DNA from: Ruminococcus sp.
Lineage (GTDB): Bacteria > Bacillota > Clostridia > Oscillospirales > Ruminococcaceae
DNA length: 39,918 nt
Assembly: GCA_021203985.1 (NCBI GenBank)
Contig: JAJQAB010000021.1
Location: 1-39,918, forward strand
Reading direction: 5' to 3'
Position numbers and translations under genes: made by a program. This document shows positions 21,443 through 29,965 of this stretch, piece after piece. The notes under the pieces are model-generated. The model was given only the letters and a program-made list of their open reading frames with translations. It was not told the origin of the DNA and ran no database searches. Positions within the stretch are counted from its first letter, which is position 1; each line of letters starts with the position of its first letter.

Positions 21443-24274
21443 TTATTCGGTGTACGGCAGCGAATTAATCAGCTGTACCGTGAATTGCAGCAGAACCAGA
21501 GCATCGTTGCCATCTACGTTGTCATCCGCATTGCAGTCCGCGTTCAAGAGTGCCGTGCCCTCGAGATCCACAAGCTGGATCGAAGCCTTGCTCAGCAAGA
21601 TCACATCCGCCAGATCCACCTTGCCGTTCAAGTTGACATCGCCGCAAAGTACGCCGCCAGATTCAGACGCCGTGGTTTCGCTCGTCTCTTCGGTGACCGC
21701 GGTGGTTGTGTTTTTCACCGTTTCACTGACAGCTGCAGAAGCAGTTGTCGTGATCAAATCGGTGACAGTCGCGGAGGTTGTGATGATCGCTTCGGTGGTT
21801 GTGGTAGTCGTGGTGGTTGTGGTCGTTGTTGTAGCTTTGGTCGTAGTCGTTGTCGTGGTGCTTGATGTTTGCGACTCTTCCGCAATCTCACCGACCACAA
21901 TACCGCATCCAACGGTGGACATGTACACCTTTCCAAAGACATTCATGTCGCCGACTAAGAAGTGCCCGTTTCCTGTGCCGCCGTAGAGGTGGTTGGAATT
22001 GATCAGCACCCACGTTTCGCCGCAGTCCGTGGAACGATAGACGCCCTCCGGATCAGAAGCGTCCGGCTGACCGTACATGTACAGCGTATAGGGATCGCCC
22101 TCGTTTTCCGCCACGCCATAGCCCATCGTTTTGCAGTAATAGACGTTTTCCATCTTCGTGACAGTCTGCCCGTAATCCGATACGACATAAGCGCCATACC
22201 AACCCGCCGCTAGTGCCAGTGTGCCTTCGCTTAAATAAGAGATTCTGCCGGCGCTGTCGCACTGATCGTACATCGCGATGTCTGTAGAAGTACTGAAGGT
22301 CTTGCCATAGTCGGTGCTGACGCAGAGCGTATAGTGCGCGTCAGAAAATTCCGCTGCCGGCTTCGAATAGACCCAGGAACTATTATAATAGGTCACGTAG
22401 GCATAGACGATGTTCGGCTGATCCGGTTCTACGAACATATAGGTTGGCTTCGAGCCGTATGCCGAAGGAATGCCGCTGCACGAAGTCCAGGTCTGCCCGT
22501 AATCGTCCGAGTAGGAGACGCCAGAACTGCTGCTGCTCGAACTGTCACTCTTTAAGAAGCGGTACGAGCCGTCCTCTAGCTGCGTGATTGCCGCATAGCC
22601 GCCAACGGAATTCGCCATCGCCGTCCACGTTTTGCCACCATCGAGCGTGTAGAAGCCGGGGGCAACGTCATTTTGGTTTTCCGCGATTCGAATCATAACA
22701 TCGGGATTCTGCGGACAATAGGCAATGGCACAGGTCGAACCCATGTTCGGCTGATACTGCGTGCCGGAAACCGTTGTGTCGCTGTGCTCAAAGCCGTCAT
22801 AGTCGCCGATTGCGGAATAAACCGAACCGCCGGGTACGCTGACCATGTCGAGTGCAACGACTTCTTCAATGCCGTCCGCGTGGAAGGTGGCAATCGGATT
22901 GTCCGTGCCGTCCTCTGTCGGGAAGAGATTATCCCACTCGAAAATACCATTGCCGGAGGTGACGAAGAATTCCGTGTCACTGCGTGGATTCATCACAAGT
23001 GCCCCTGACCAGTGAATTGCTTTGCCATAAATCCAGCTGCATCCGCCGTCCTGTAAGTACCCGTACAGCGACTCCTGTTTCATTTCCTGGGCTTCCTCGT
23101 CCCAGTACCAGTTGCCGCTCATCTTGCCGGGGTAGATCGATGTCCAAGTCTCGCCGCCGTCTGTCGAACGATAGAGCCATTCGCCCCAGGCGATCGTTTC
23201 ATCGTCCCAAGATTGCGAACTCCATACCGCGCATGTGGTCGCAATCAACATGTCCGGATTATCCGGGAGACTGATGCAGGCACCGATGCTGTTGTTCGTG
23301 GGTGAGATGTTGTCGACCGTATCCGTATCGACGTTGTAGCGATAGACACCGCCGCTTCCGCTTGCAAAAGCCAGCCCTGCGATATAGGAGATCAGAAGGT
23401 TGCCGTCCGCATCGAGATTGATTCGGGAAGGATAGCAGTCCGTTGGCAGATCGGCGCTGAGTATTTCGAAGTCGTCAGAGCCAACGTCCGCCACTGCCAC
23501 ATTGCCCGTGCCAGTCATCGAAGTGCCGACATAGACCTTGCCGCCGGTGATCGCAATCGTGCCGACACCATTTTGACTTCCGTAATCATCGTCCGTGTTG
23601 CACGATACGATGTGGTTTTCCCATGTGGGCCAGTTGATGGAACACGAGAAGAAGCCGAGATCGCTGTAGCTATCGACCGAGGTCCAGGTGTCGCCGCCGT
23701 CCGTGCTCATGATCAGCCCCGAAGAATTGTATGCCACATCGCCACCGCAGTAGATGATGTTTGGATTGTCCGGATCTACGGCAATCGATTCGCCGCACTG
23801 TCTGCCATAGCCGTTGCCGTGGACTTGAATGAGATCCGTGACATCGATTTCATCAAAGGTTTCTCCGCCATCGTGTGAACGGAAGATCGCCGTGCGTGCG
23901 CCACTGAAATAGGCGCAGCCGCATAGCAGATAGATCGTCTGGTCATCCGTGGGATCGATGCACATCGCATCCACGCTCAAAAAGCCGCGATCCTCTTCGT
24001 CCAGGAACGCCAACAGCTGTACCCATTCTTCCGTTTCGTAGTCATAGCGGTACGCGCCGCCAACGTCCGTACGGGCGTACATTTCGGTTTGACCGGTGAC
24101 GATGCCAGAAACAAAACCGCCCCCGGAAATCTCCACCGTGTCCCAGCTCATGCTACTCTCCACAGACTCTGTCGCATCCGCCTGCAGTGACGGGATCGAG
24201 CCGGCGGCGCCAACGCTTGTGCAGAGCAAAACGGCAGCAGTCAGCATGGAGGTGATAGAATGCTTTCGTTTCAA
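21443..24274 (-). CDS. Cellulosomal GH74-like xyloglucanase with C-terminal dockerin, probable TTG start
   Basis: Repeated BNR-type motifs STDGGDTWTSV, RSTDGGETWTSI, LDGGKTWTAM, STDCGETWVLI; signal peptide; dockerin LCGDVNLNGKVDLADVILLSKASIQ. RBS AAGGAGGAATTCAC-TTG-AAACGAAAGC. Confidence 0.92.
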   Translation of the reverse strand: MKRKHSITSMLTAAVLLCTSVGAAGSIPSLQADATESVESSMSWDTVEISGGGFVSGIVTGQTEMYARTDVGGAYRYDYETEEWVQLLAFLDEEDRGFLSVDAMCIDPTDDQTIYLLCGCAYFSGARTAIFRSHDGGETFDEIDVTDLIQVHGNGYGRQCGESIAVDPDNPNIIYCGGDVAYNSSGLIMSTDGGDTWTSVDSYSDLGFFSCSINWPTWENHIVSCNTDDDYGSQNGVGTIAITGGKVYVGTSMTGTGNVAVADVGSDDFEILSADLPTDCYPSRINLDADGNLLISYIAGLAFASGSGGVYRYNVDTDTVDNISPTNNSIGACISLPDNPDMLIATTCAVWSSQSWDDETIAWGEWLYRSTDGGETWTSIYPGKMSGNWYWDEEAQEMKQESLYGYLQDGGCSWIYGKAIHWSGALVMNPRSDTEFFVTSGNGIFEWDNLFPTEDGTDNPIATFHADGIEEVVALDMVSVPGGSVYSAIGDYDGFEHSDTTVSGTQYQPNMGSTCAIAYCPQNPDVMIRIAENQNDVAPGFYTLDGGKTWTAMANSVGGYAAITQLEDGSYRFLKSDSSSSSSSGVSYSDDYGQTWTSCSGIPSAYGSKPTYMFVEPDQPNIVYAYVTYYNSSWVYSKPAAEFSDAHYTLCVSTDYGKTFSTSTDIAMYDQCDSAGRISYLSEGTLALAAGWYGAYVVSDYGQTVTKMENVYYCKTMGYGVAENEGDPYTLYMYGQPDASDPEGVYRSTDCGETWVLINSNHLYGGTGNGHFLVGDMNVFGKVYMSTVGCGIVVGEIAEESQTSSTTTTTTTKATTTTTTTTTTTTTEAIITTSATVTDLITTTASAAVSETVKNTTTAVTEETSETTASESGGVLCGDVNLNGKVDLADVILLSKASIQLVDLEGTALLNADCNADDNVDGNDALVLLQFTVQLINSLPYTE
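21531..21640 (-). repeat. Arm 2 of the perfect 110-bp inverted repeat (dockerin coding)
   Basis: Reverse complement identical to 19928-20037. Confidence 0.92.
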
Positions 24275-24668
24275 GTGAATTCCTCCTTCTTTGAAAAAGT
24301 GAAAAAGCATTTCGTATTTAGAGTGATATCGTGCAATTTTTTCGCCCGGTATCACTTTTGTACATTATAGCACGTTTTGTGCAGAATTGCAAGTTTAGAA
24401 TCAAAAATGTGCGCGAATTTGTGAAAGTCGATAAAACAAGCGCGCCGAATCTGCATGTCCTGCACAATTTAGACAAATGTGCATAGAAATACATCATAAT
24501 ATTTGGCTATTTTGCCACATGACAAGGATTAGAAAGTGTGGTATAATACAAAAGATGTAATCACTTTGTAAGAAATAAGTGAAATTTCGATTGGAAATAT
24601 GACAATTTGGAGAAAAAGCGAGAAGTGTGCTGGCTTGCCGGTAAAAGAAGCGGAAAGGAAATGAAAGT

Positions 24669-25724
24669 ATGGCAAAGCGATCGAAAGAGGGCATTTGGGA
24701 ACGATTTTCCCGAACAGGGGTGATCTTGATTTTACTGTATGTGATGTTTATCATCCTGGGTTTTGCGGTGCGGCTGCTGTTTTTCTCGGATCGGCAAACC
24801 ACCAGCATCGTTCCGGATCAGAACGTGGCCTCGGCGGAGGGAACGGCGGCGCAGATGAGTGCAGCGGTCGAGGAAACCGCTGCGAGCGAGGCGGCAAGTA
24901 TAACGATTCTGGAACTGCAAATCGAACAGAGCTTTTTTGCTGTGCTGGAGGACGGCACGACAATGGCGGATGTGCACATGTCCACGACAGGTGAGGCGAG
25001 CGTGGACGATCTGGTCTGGAGCAGCAGTGATGAATCGATCGCAACGGTTGACGCATCGGGAACGATCACTGGCGTGAAGGCGGGGACATGTCAGATCAGC
25101 GTTGCGGCGAAGGACAACGCGGGCGTGTCGGCAAGCGTTCCGGTGACGGTGTGCAAGCTTACCGTGAAGGATGGCTGTACGTATGTGGACGATATCCTGA
25201 TCGTGAATAAGACCTATGGTCTGCCGGAGGACTACGACCCGGGACTCGAGGACTATGTCAGCGAGGCGTTTAGCGAAATGCAGGCGGATGCCGCAGAAGA
25301 GGGATTCGATCTCTATATCGGTTCGGGCTTCCGCGATTATGCTTATCAGGTGACGATTTATCATAACTACAGCAGCATATACGGTTGGGAGATGGCGGAC
25401 ACGTTTTCGGCGCGCCCAGGTCACTCGGAGCATCAGTCGGGTCTGGTAATCGATTGCAACACCATTGACGATGCGTTCGGCGAAACGGCAGAATCGGACT
25501 GGCTTGCAGAACACTGCGCAGAATACGGCTTTATCGTTCGCTACCCAGAGGGGAAAGAGGAGATCACGGGCTATCAGTACGAGCCGTGGCATATCCGCTA
25601 TGTCGGCAAGGAAATTGCGACAGAGATCAATTCACTGGGGCTGTCGCTGGAGGAATACCTCGGTGTTGATTCCACCTATACAGAGCCTTGGAAGGAAACC
25701 GAAGAAGCCGAAGAAACGGAATAA
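24669..25724 (+). CDS. Membrane-anchored BIG2-domain plus VanY-type D-Ala-D-Ala carboxypeptidase
   Basis: N-terminal TM; BIG2 VWSSSDESIATVDASGTITGVKAGTCQISV; VanY GSGFRDYAYQ...ARPGHSEHQSGLVIDCN...YEPWHIRYVG. Confidence 0.92.
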   Translation: MAKRSKEGIWERFSRTGVILILLYVMFIILGFAVRLLFFSDRQTTSIVPDQNVASAEGTAAQMSAAVEETAASEAASITILELQIEQSFFAVLEDGTTMADVHMSTTGEASVDDLVWSSSDESIATVDASGTITGVKAGTCQISVAAKDNAGVSASVPVTVCKLTVKDGCTYVDDILIVNKTYGLPEDYDPGLEDYVSEAFSEMQADAAEEGFDLYIGSGFRDYAYQVTIYHNYSSIYGWEMADTFSARPGHSEHQSGLVIDCNTIDDAFGETAESDWLAEHCAEYGFIVRYPEGKEEITGYQYEPWHIRYVGKEIATEINSLGLSLEEYLGVDSTYTEPWKETEEAEETE

Positions 25725-25735
25725 GATTGCGAGTA

Positions 25736-25779
25736 AGTCTCCGCGTCCTGCCGAATGTGTCGGATGCGGAGACTTTTTT
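25736..25779 (+). terminator. Rho-independent terminator
   Basis: AGTCTCCGC...GCGGAGACT followed by T6. Confidence 0.8.
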
Positions 25780-25977
25780 GCGGTGCGGACTTTGCAAAGC
25801 AGTTGTGAAAAAGACAGGGGCAAAATGAGCCGAACGCGCTCAAAACGAAAAAAATATACCGAAAGCGCGAAAAAAATTTCAAAATACTATTCCAATATGC
25901 AGAAAAATGTGCTATAATAAAGGTAAAGCCGTGTTTTTCGGGTCAAAGAGATGGTGTGAATTCGGGGAATATGGCAA

Positions 25978-27072
25978 ATGAACCAAAAAGAGGGTTTTGC
26001 TATGGAAATCAAGAAACATTTGACAACGACACCGAAGGAAAAGCCACAGGACGAGAGCAAGCTGGGGTTTGGATATATCTTTACCGACCACATGCTTGTG
26101 ATGCCATATGACGAGGGGCAGGGCTGGCATGATCCGGAGATCGTACCGTATGGCAACATTTCGATCGCTCCTTCTGCGCAGTGCCTGCACTATGGTCAGA
26201 CGGTGTTCGAGGGACTGAAGGCGTATCGCCGCGCGGATGGCGGCGTACAGCTGTTCCGACCGGACGAAAATTTCAAGCGCCTGAACCGTTCGAACGAGCG
26301 CCTGGTGATTCCGGAACTGCCGGTGGAATTGGGTCTGCAGTGCCTGAAGGAACTGATCTCGGTTGAAAAGGACTGGGTGCCGCATCACGAGGGCGCTTCG
26401 CTCTATATCCGTCCGTATATTTTCGCAACGGACGCTTTTCTTGGCGTACATCCTGGACAGCACTATTTGTTCATGATCATTCTCTCGCCTTCCGGTCCGT
26501 ACTATGCTTCCGGCTTAGATCCGGTCAATATCTACGTGGAGGACAAATATGTCCGCACCGTGCGCGGTGGCACGGGCTACGCAAAGACTGGCGGCAATTA
26601 CGCGGCATCACTGCACAGCCAGGACGATGCCGATCGGCAGGGCTATTCGCAGGTGCTCTGGCTCGATGGCGTGGAACAGAAATATGTCGAAGAGGTTGGG
26701 GCGATGAACATTGCGTTTGTGATTGATGACGAAGTGGTTACGCCTTCCTTGGAAACCGGCTCGATTCTTTCCGGCATCACGAGAAAATCCGCGCTCGAAC
26801 TTTGCCGGAAGAGAGGCATTCCGGTTTCGGAACGTCGGATTACCATACAAGAGGTCGCGGATGTACATGATGCTGGAAAGCTTACCGAGGTATTCGGCAC
26901 GGGCACTGCGGCGGTAATTTCGCCGGTTGGACATCTGAAATGGGGCGATAAGGTGATGGAGATCAATCACAACAAAATCGGCCCGATCTCGCAGATGATT
27001 TATGACACGCTGACCGGCATACAGTGGGGCAAGATTCCGGATGAATTCGGCTGGATTGTACCGATTGACTAA
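25978..27072 (+). CDS. ilvE: Branched-chain-amino-acid aminotransferase
   Basis: LHYGQTVFEGLKAYRRADGGVQLFRPDEN, GGTGYAKTGGNYAASL, PLP-enzyme fold IV sequence; promoter with TATAAT just upstream; the ATG at 26002 is an alternative start. Confidence 0.94.
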   Translation: MNQKEGFAMEIKKHLTTTPKEKPQDESKLGFGYIFTDHMLVMPYDEGQGWHDPEIVPYGNISIAPSAQCLHYGQTVFEGLKAYRRADGGVQLFRPDENFKRLNRSNERLVIPELPVELGLQCLKELISVEKDWVPHHEGASLYIRPYIFATDAFLGVHPGQHYLFMIILSPSGPYYASGLDPVNIYVEDKYVRTVRGGTGYAKTGGNYAASLHSQDDADRQGYSQVLWLDGVEQKYVEEVGAMNIAFVIDDEVVTPSLETGSILSGITRKSALELCRKRGIPVSERRITIQEVADVHDAGKLTEVFGTGTAAVISPVGHLKWGDKVMEINHNKIGPISQMIYDTLTGIQWGKIPDEFGWIVPID

Positions 27073-27112
27073 AGCGAAAAATAAAGCAAAAAAATTCTTA
27101 CAGAAAAAATGA

Positions 27113-27147
27113 AAAAGGCTGGTGCATTATGCATCAGCCTTTTTTTG
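27113..27147 (+). terminator. Rho-independent terminator after ilvE
   Basis: GGCTGGTGCAT-T-ATGCATCAGCC followed by T7. Confidence 0.8.
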
Positions 27148-27170
27148 ATGGGCTATGCGCTTGCACGGCG

Positions 27171-27660
27171 TTACGGCAGTACCATACCAGCCGCCATGAG
27201 AAGCCGATTCCAGGTCGCCGGATTGACAGCACCGGAGACGGGAAGACTTGTGTGTTGCTGAAAATGTGCCACGGCGTCTTTGGTTTCCTGGTCAAAGACA
27301 CCACTTACGGCGACCTGCGGCACGCCCTCGAAACGCGCGTGTACCGCCAGAAGCAGCGCCTGAATTAGAAAAATGACAGCGCTGTCTGAGCCGGACGCGT
27401 ATGACCGAATGCCTGTCGGGAACGCTGCGGCGGCATCGGTTCACTCGGCGTCTACAATTGCTTTTCACGCCCCACTGTCCACTTCGCCAGTGGGGCGCAT
27501 GCCGTTTTGCTTCTGAAACGCCCGTACCGCTTCGGCAGTGCGCGGACCATAGATACCGTCTGGCAGAGAGGTGCGGCAGGTCGCGAACGTGGGAGAGACG
27601 GTGCAGATTGCTCTGCAGTTCCCGGATGTGATCGTTTTTTTGCTGCTCTGTATATGCCAT
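27171..27660 (-). pseudogene. Peptidoglycan-binding (PG_binding_1) protein, disrupted
   Basis: SLPDGIYGPRTAEAVRAFQKQNGMRPTGEVDSGA*KAIVDAE*TDAAAAFPTG...VSGVFDQETKDAVAHFQQHTSLPVSGAVNPATWNRLL; TGA at 27465-27467 and 27441-27443, plus a frameshift near 27570-27590. Confidence 0.8.
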
Positions 27661-27673
27661 AGAAAAACGCCTC

Positions 27674-29062
27674 CTAAAAAATGGTATACCATGGTGTCTG
27701 GTAGCGCTGCTTGTCGAAGCTGTATTTTAAGTCGGCATACAGATTGACGATCGCGTCCCACGTTGCCGCGCCAACAATGCCGCTCTCCGGGTAGCCGAAT
27801 TGCTTTTGAAACGTCAGAACCGAAGCGCATGTGATCGGGCCAAAATAGCCGGTGGCGTTAACTGCGCCGATTTCCGGATAGGTTTCGTGAATGTAGGAAA
27901 GATAGGTCTGCAGCAGACGGACATATTCGCTGGTTGTGCCTTCGCGCAGCACCACGCCAGGATAGAGTGCAATGTCGTTGACGGTTTCGTCCAGCGGCAC
28001 AGACTCCAGAATGCCGAGGTAGGCATCGTATAGAAGAAACCAGGTCGGCTGGTCGACAATGTCGGTTTCCGGCAGTCCGAACACCTGTTGAAACGACTGC
28101 ACTGATTGCTCGGTCTGTGCGCCGAAATAGCCCGTAATGCTGACCGGCTGGACTGCCAAATAATATTGAATCACCCGCACGTCCTGCCTCTGCATGCCAA
28201 TTCGCAGCGTGCTGTTGAACTGCTGCTCCGTCTCCTCCAGCGTTAGCCATTCGGAGTTTAGCTCCGCTAGACGCTTGACGCTGAGAAAGATGTACGCGAT
28301 GCGATACCACGTGGCTTCGTTGACAACGCCCGTTGCCGGCATGCTGAAGATCGATTGAAAGGCAGTCACGGCGTCCTGCGTGATCGAATCGAACGAACCG
28401 GTGACCTCGCCGATTTTCGGGATTGTGGAATAGTTGCGCGAAATGCGGTTCAACTGAATCTGGATCGTACGAACGGCATCGCCGCCGCTGTAGCCGAACA
28501 TCAAATCATAGCCCGGAAAGGACGGCGTGTTCGTTTGCACAGCCACGTTCGAGATGATGTCGATGTCATCGCCGTAGTAATATGTCAGGATTTTATAGGG
28601 CGTCATGCCTTGCTGCGCGAGCGTCACTGTGCCCCACTGGGAAAGCCCTTCGCACGTGACGGTTGTGCCGTTGCAAAACGCGCTGAAAAGTGGCTCAATG
28701 CTTCCCTGCCACCGTATGTAGGAATTGAACAACTCATCGACTAGCTGCCCGATATTTTCAAAAATTTCACGGCCGTAGATGAATTTCTGATCGAATTGCG
28801 TGGAATTTGTGATGTCAAACGCAAACCCTCTGGCGCGATATCATTCGGTGTAGATGCGGTTTAATGCGAAGCTGACAATGACATATATGTTCGCGCGAAT
28901 GGCGTTTTCTGGCCAGGTAGGGTAGATTTCGCTGGATACGACATTCTTGATGTAATCCGGAAATGTCACGGTGACATCGTCTGCGTTTTCTTCTGGTCGC
29001 CCCAAATGGACTGTAATCATTTCTGGGATAAAGGGTTCTCCAACCGGCATGATAGAATGCAC
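27674..29062 (-). pseudogene. SpoIID/LytB-like plus triple PG_binding_1 protein with one in-frame TGA
   Basis: VGEPFIPEMITVHLGRPEENADDVTVTFPDYIKNVVSSEIYPTWPENAIRANIYVIVSFALNRIYTE*YRARGFAFDITNSTQFDQ...LSQWGTVTLAQQGMTPYKILTYYYG...; TGA at 28841-28843, same frame continues to the TAA at 27674. Confidence 0.85.
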
Positions 29063-29089
29063 TCATTTCTAATAAGCCAAAAAAATCGC

Positions 29090-29506
29090 TTATCTGTCGC
29101 TGTCGCCTGGCTCGCTGTTTTGAAAGACGATCGGCTTTGGCGGCACTTGCAGGTCGCTGACCAGTGGAATCATGGAGAAAACCTGTCGGGATGTAATCCC
29201 GGTGAACACCGGGACTTGCTCGCTGACCTGCCGATAATAGTCGGCGGCGTAGATGCTGACGTCATAGGCGCTGAAGGGCGGCTGCGTGGCGTCCTTGTCG
29301 AGCGATTGCGACACCTCTGGGGCAGGGAGTGCGATTTTTTCGGTTTCGCCACTTTCATCGGTGATCGTCACGTGTATCAAGTGCATTTGCTTGCCGCGGC
29401 GGCGTCCGCTTATGCAAAAGTGGCAAAGGTTCTCCTGCTTGCCGTCCACATCAGAAAATTCGGGCGGTAATGAAGTGAAATCGACAAGATATTTGATCAT
29501 TTTCAA
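29090..29506 (-). CDS. Conserved hypothetical protein upstream of the SpoIID/PG-binding gene
   Basis: MKMIKYLVDFTSLPPEFSDVDGKQENLCHFCISG...; uninterrupted 138 aa, same direction. Confidence 0.6.
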   Translation of the reverse strand: MKMIKYLVDFTSLPPEFSDVDGKQENLCHFCISGRRRGKQMHLIHVTITDESGETEKIALPAPEVSQSLDKDATQPPFSAYDVSIYAADYYRQVSEQVPVFTGITSRQVFSMIPLVSDLQVPPKPIVFQNSEPGDSDR

Positions 29507-29576
29507 TAAAATTGCAGCATAAAATTTGTGTAACCTTACAAAGTTGTCGTTTTTTCTATTTTTTTCGATTTTTCGC

Positions 29577-29605
29577 TTGACAGATTCGATCGGATCGTGT
29601 AAAAT
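29577..29605 (+). promoter_or_regulatory. Near-consensus promoter with no downstream ORF
   Basis: TTGACA(29577-29582)-17 nt-TAAAAT(29600-29605). Confidence 0.75.
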
Positions 29606-29610
29606 AAAAA

Positions 29611-29777
29611 AAGTGATAAATGAATCGTTGTGTTTCCCAACGTTCGCAAGATAATTTTATTTTGTAAATATGGGTTTTGATTCGCATTTATCACTCGTTT
29701 TGTTGTCTCCTTTCTTTTGTTCTACGTTTTTATTTCATTTTTGACCAGGATTTTTTGGAATCCTGGTATTTTTTTGC
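29611..29777 (+). ncRNA. Candidate ~165-nt small RNA
   Basis: Promoter just upstream; closing stem AGTGATAAATG(29612-29622)/CATTTATCACT(29685-29695); CU-rich TCTCCTTTCT (29706-29715); terminator ACCAGGATT-TTTTGG-AATCCTGGT-ATTTTTTT. No convincing ORF. Confidence 0.6.
29744..29776 (+). terminator. Terminator of the candidate sRNA
   Basis: Perfect 9-bp stem, 6-nt loop, T7 tract. Confidence 0.8.
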
Positions 29778-29805
29778 CTTTTGATCGCTTACATGCGTTT
29801 GTACG

Positions 29806-29851
29806 AAAAAGCGCCCGTCTGTCCTTAGATGACAAATGGGCGCTTTTCTAT
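29806..29851 (-). terminator. Terminator downstream of ppdK
   Basis: Minus strand AAAAGCGCCC...GGGCGCTTTTT. Confidence 0.75.
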
Positions 29852-29965
29852 TTCGAGATTTTTATTCGGGTTATTGTTTTCATCTCATATGCGGCACGTG
29901 TGCGGCTGCCTGTTCGCAGCGTTTTTGCAGACGTCCCGGTCGGAAAAATGCGTTATAATTTCGGA

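Noticed and set aside
20487-28843. Full genetic-code reassignment of UGA to Trp
   Set aside because: pth and GH9 end at TGA at their natural C-termini and intact genes use TGG for Trp; only readthrough or decay remains plausible.
29612-29695. 6S RNA or SRP RNA identity for the orphan transcript
   Set aside because: Closed structure too short for typical 6S and no GGAAGCAGCC-like SRP motif; left as unknown sRNA.
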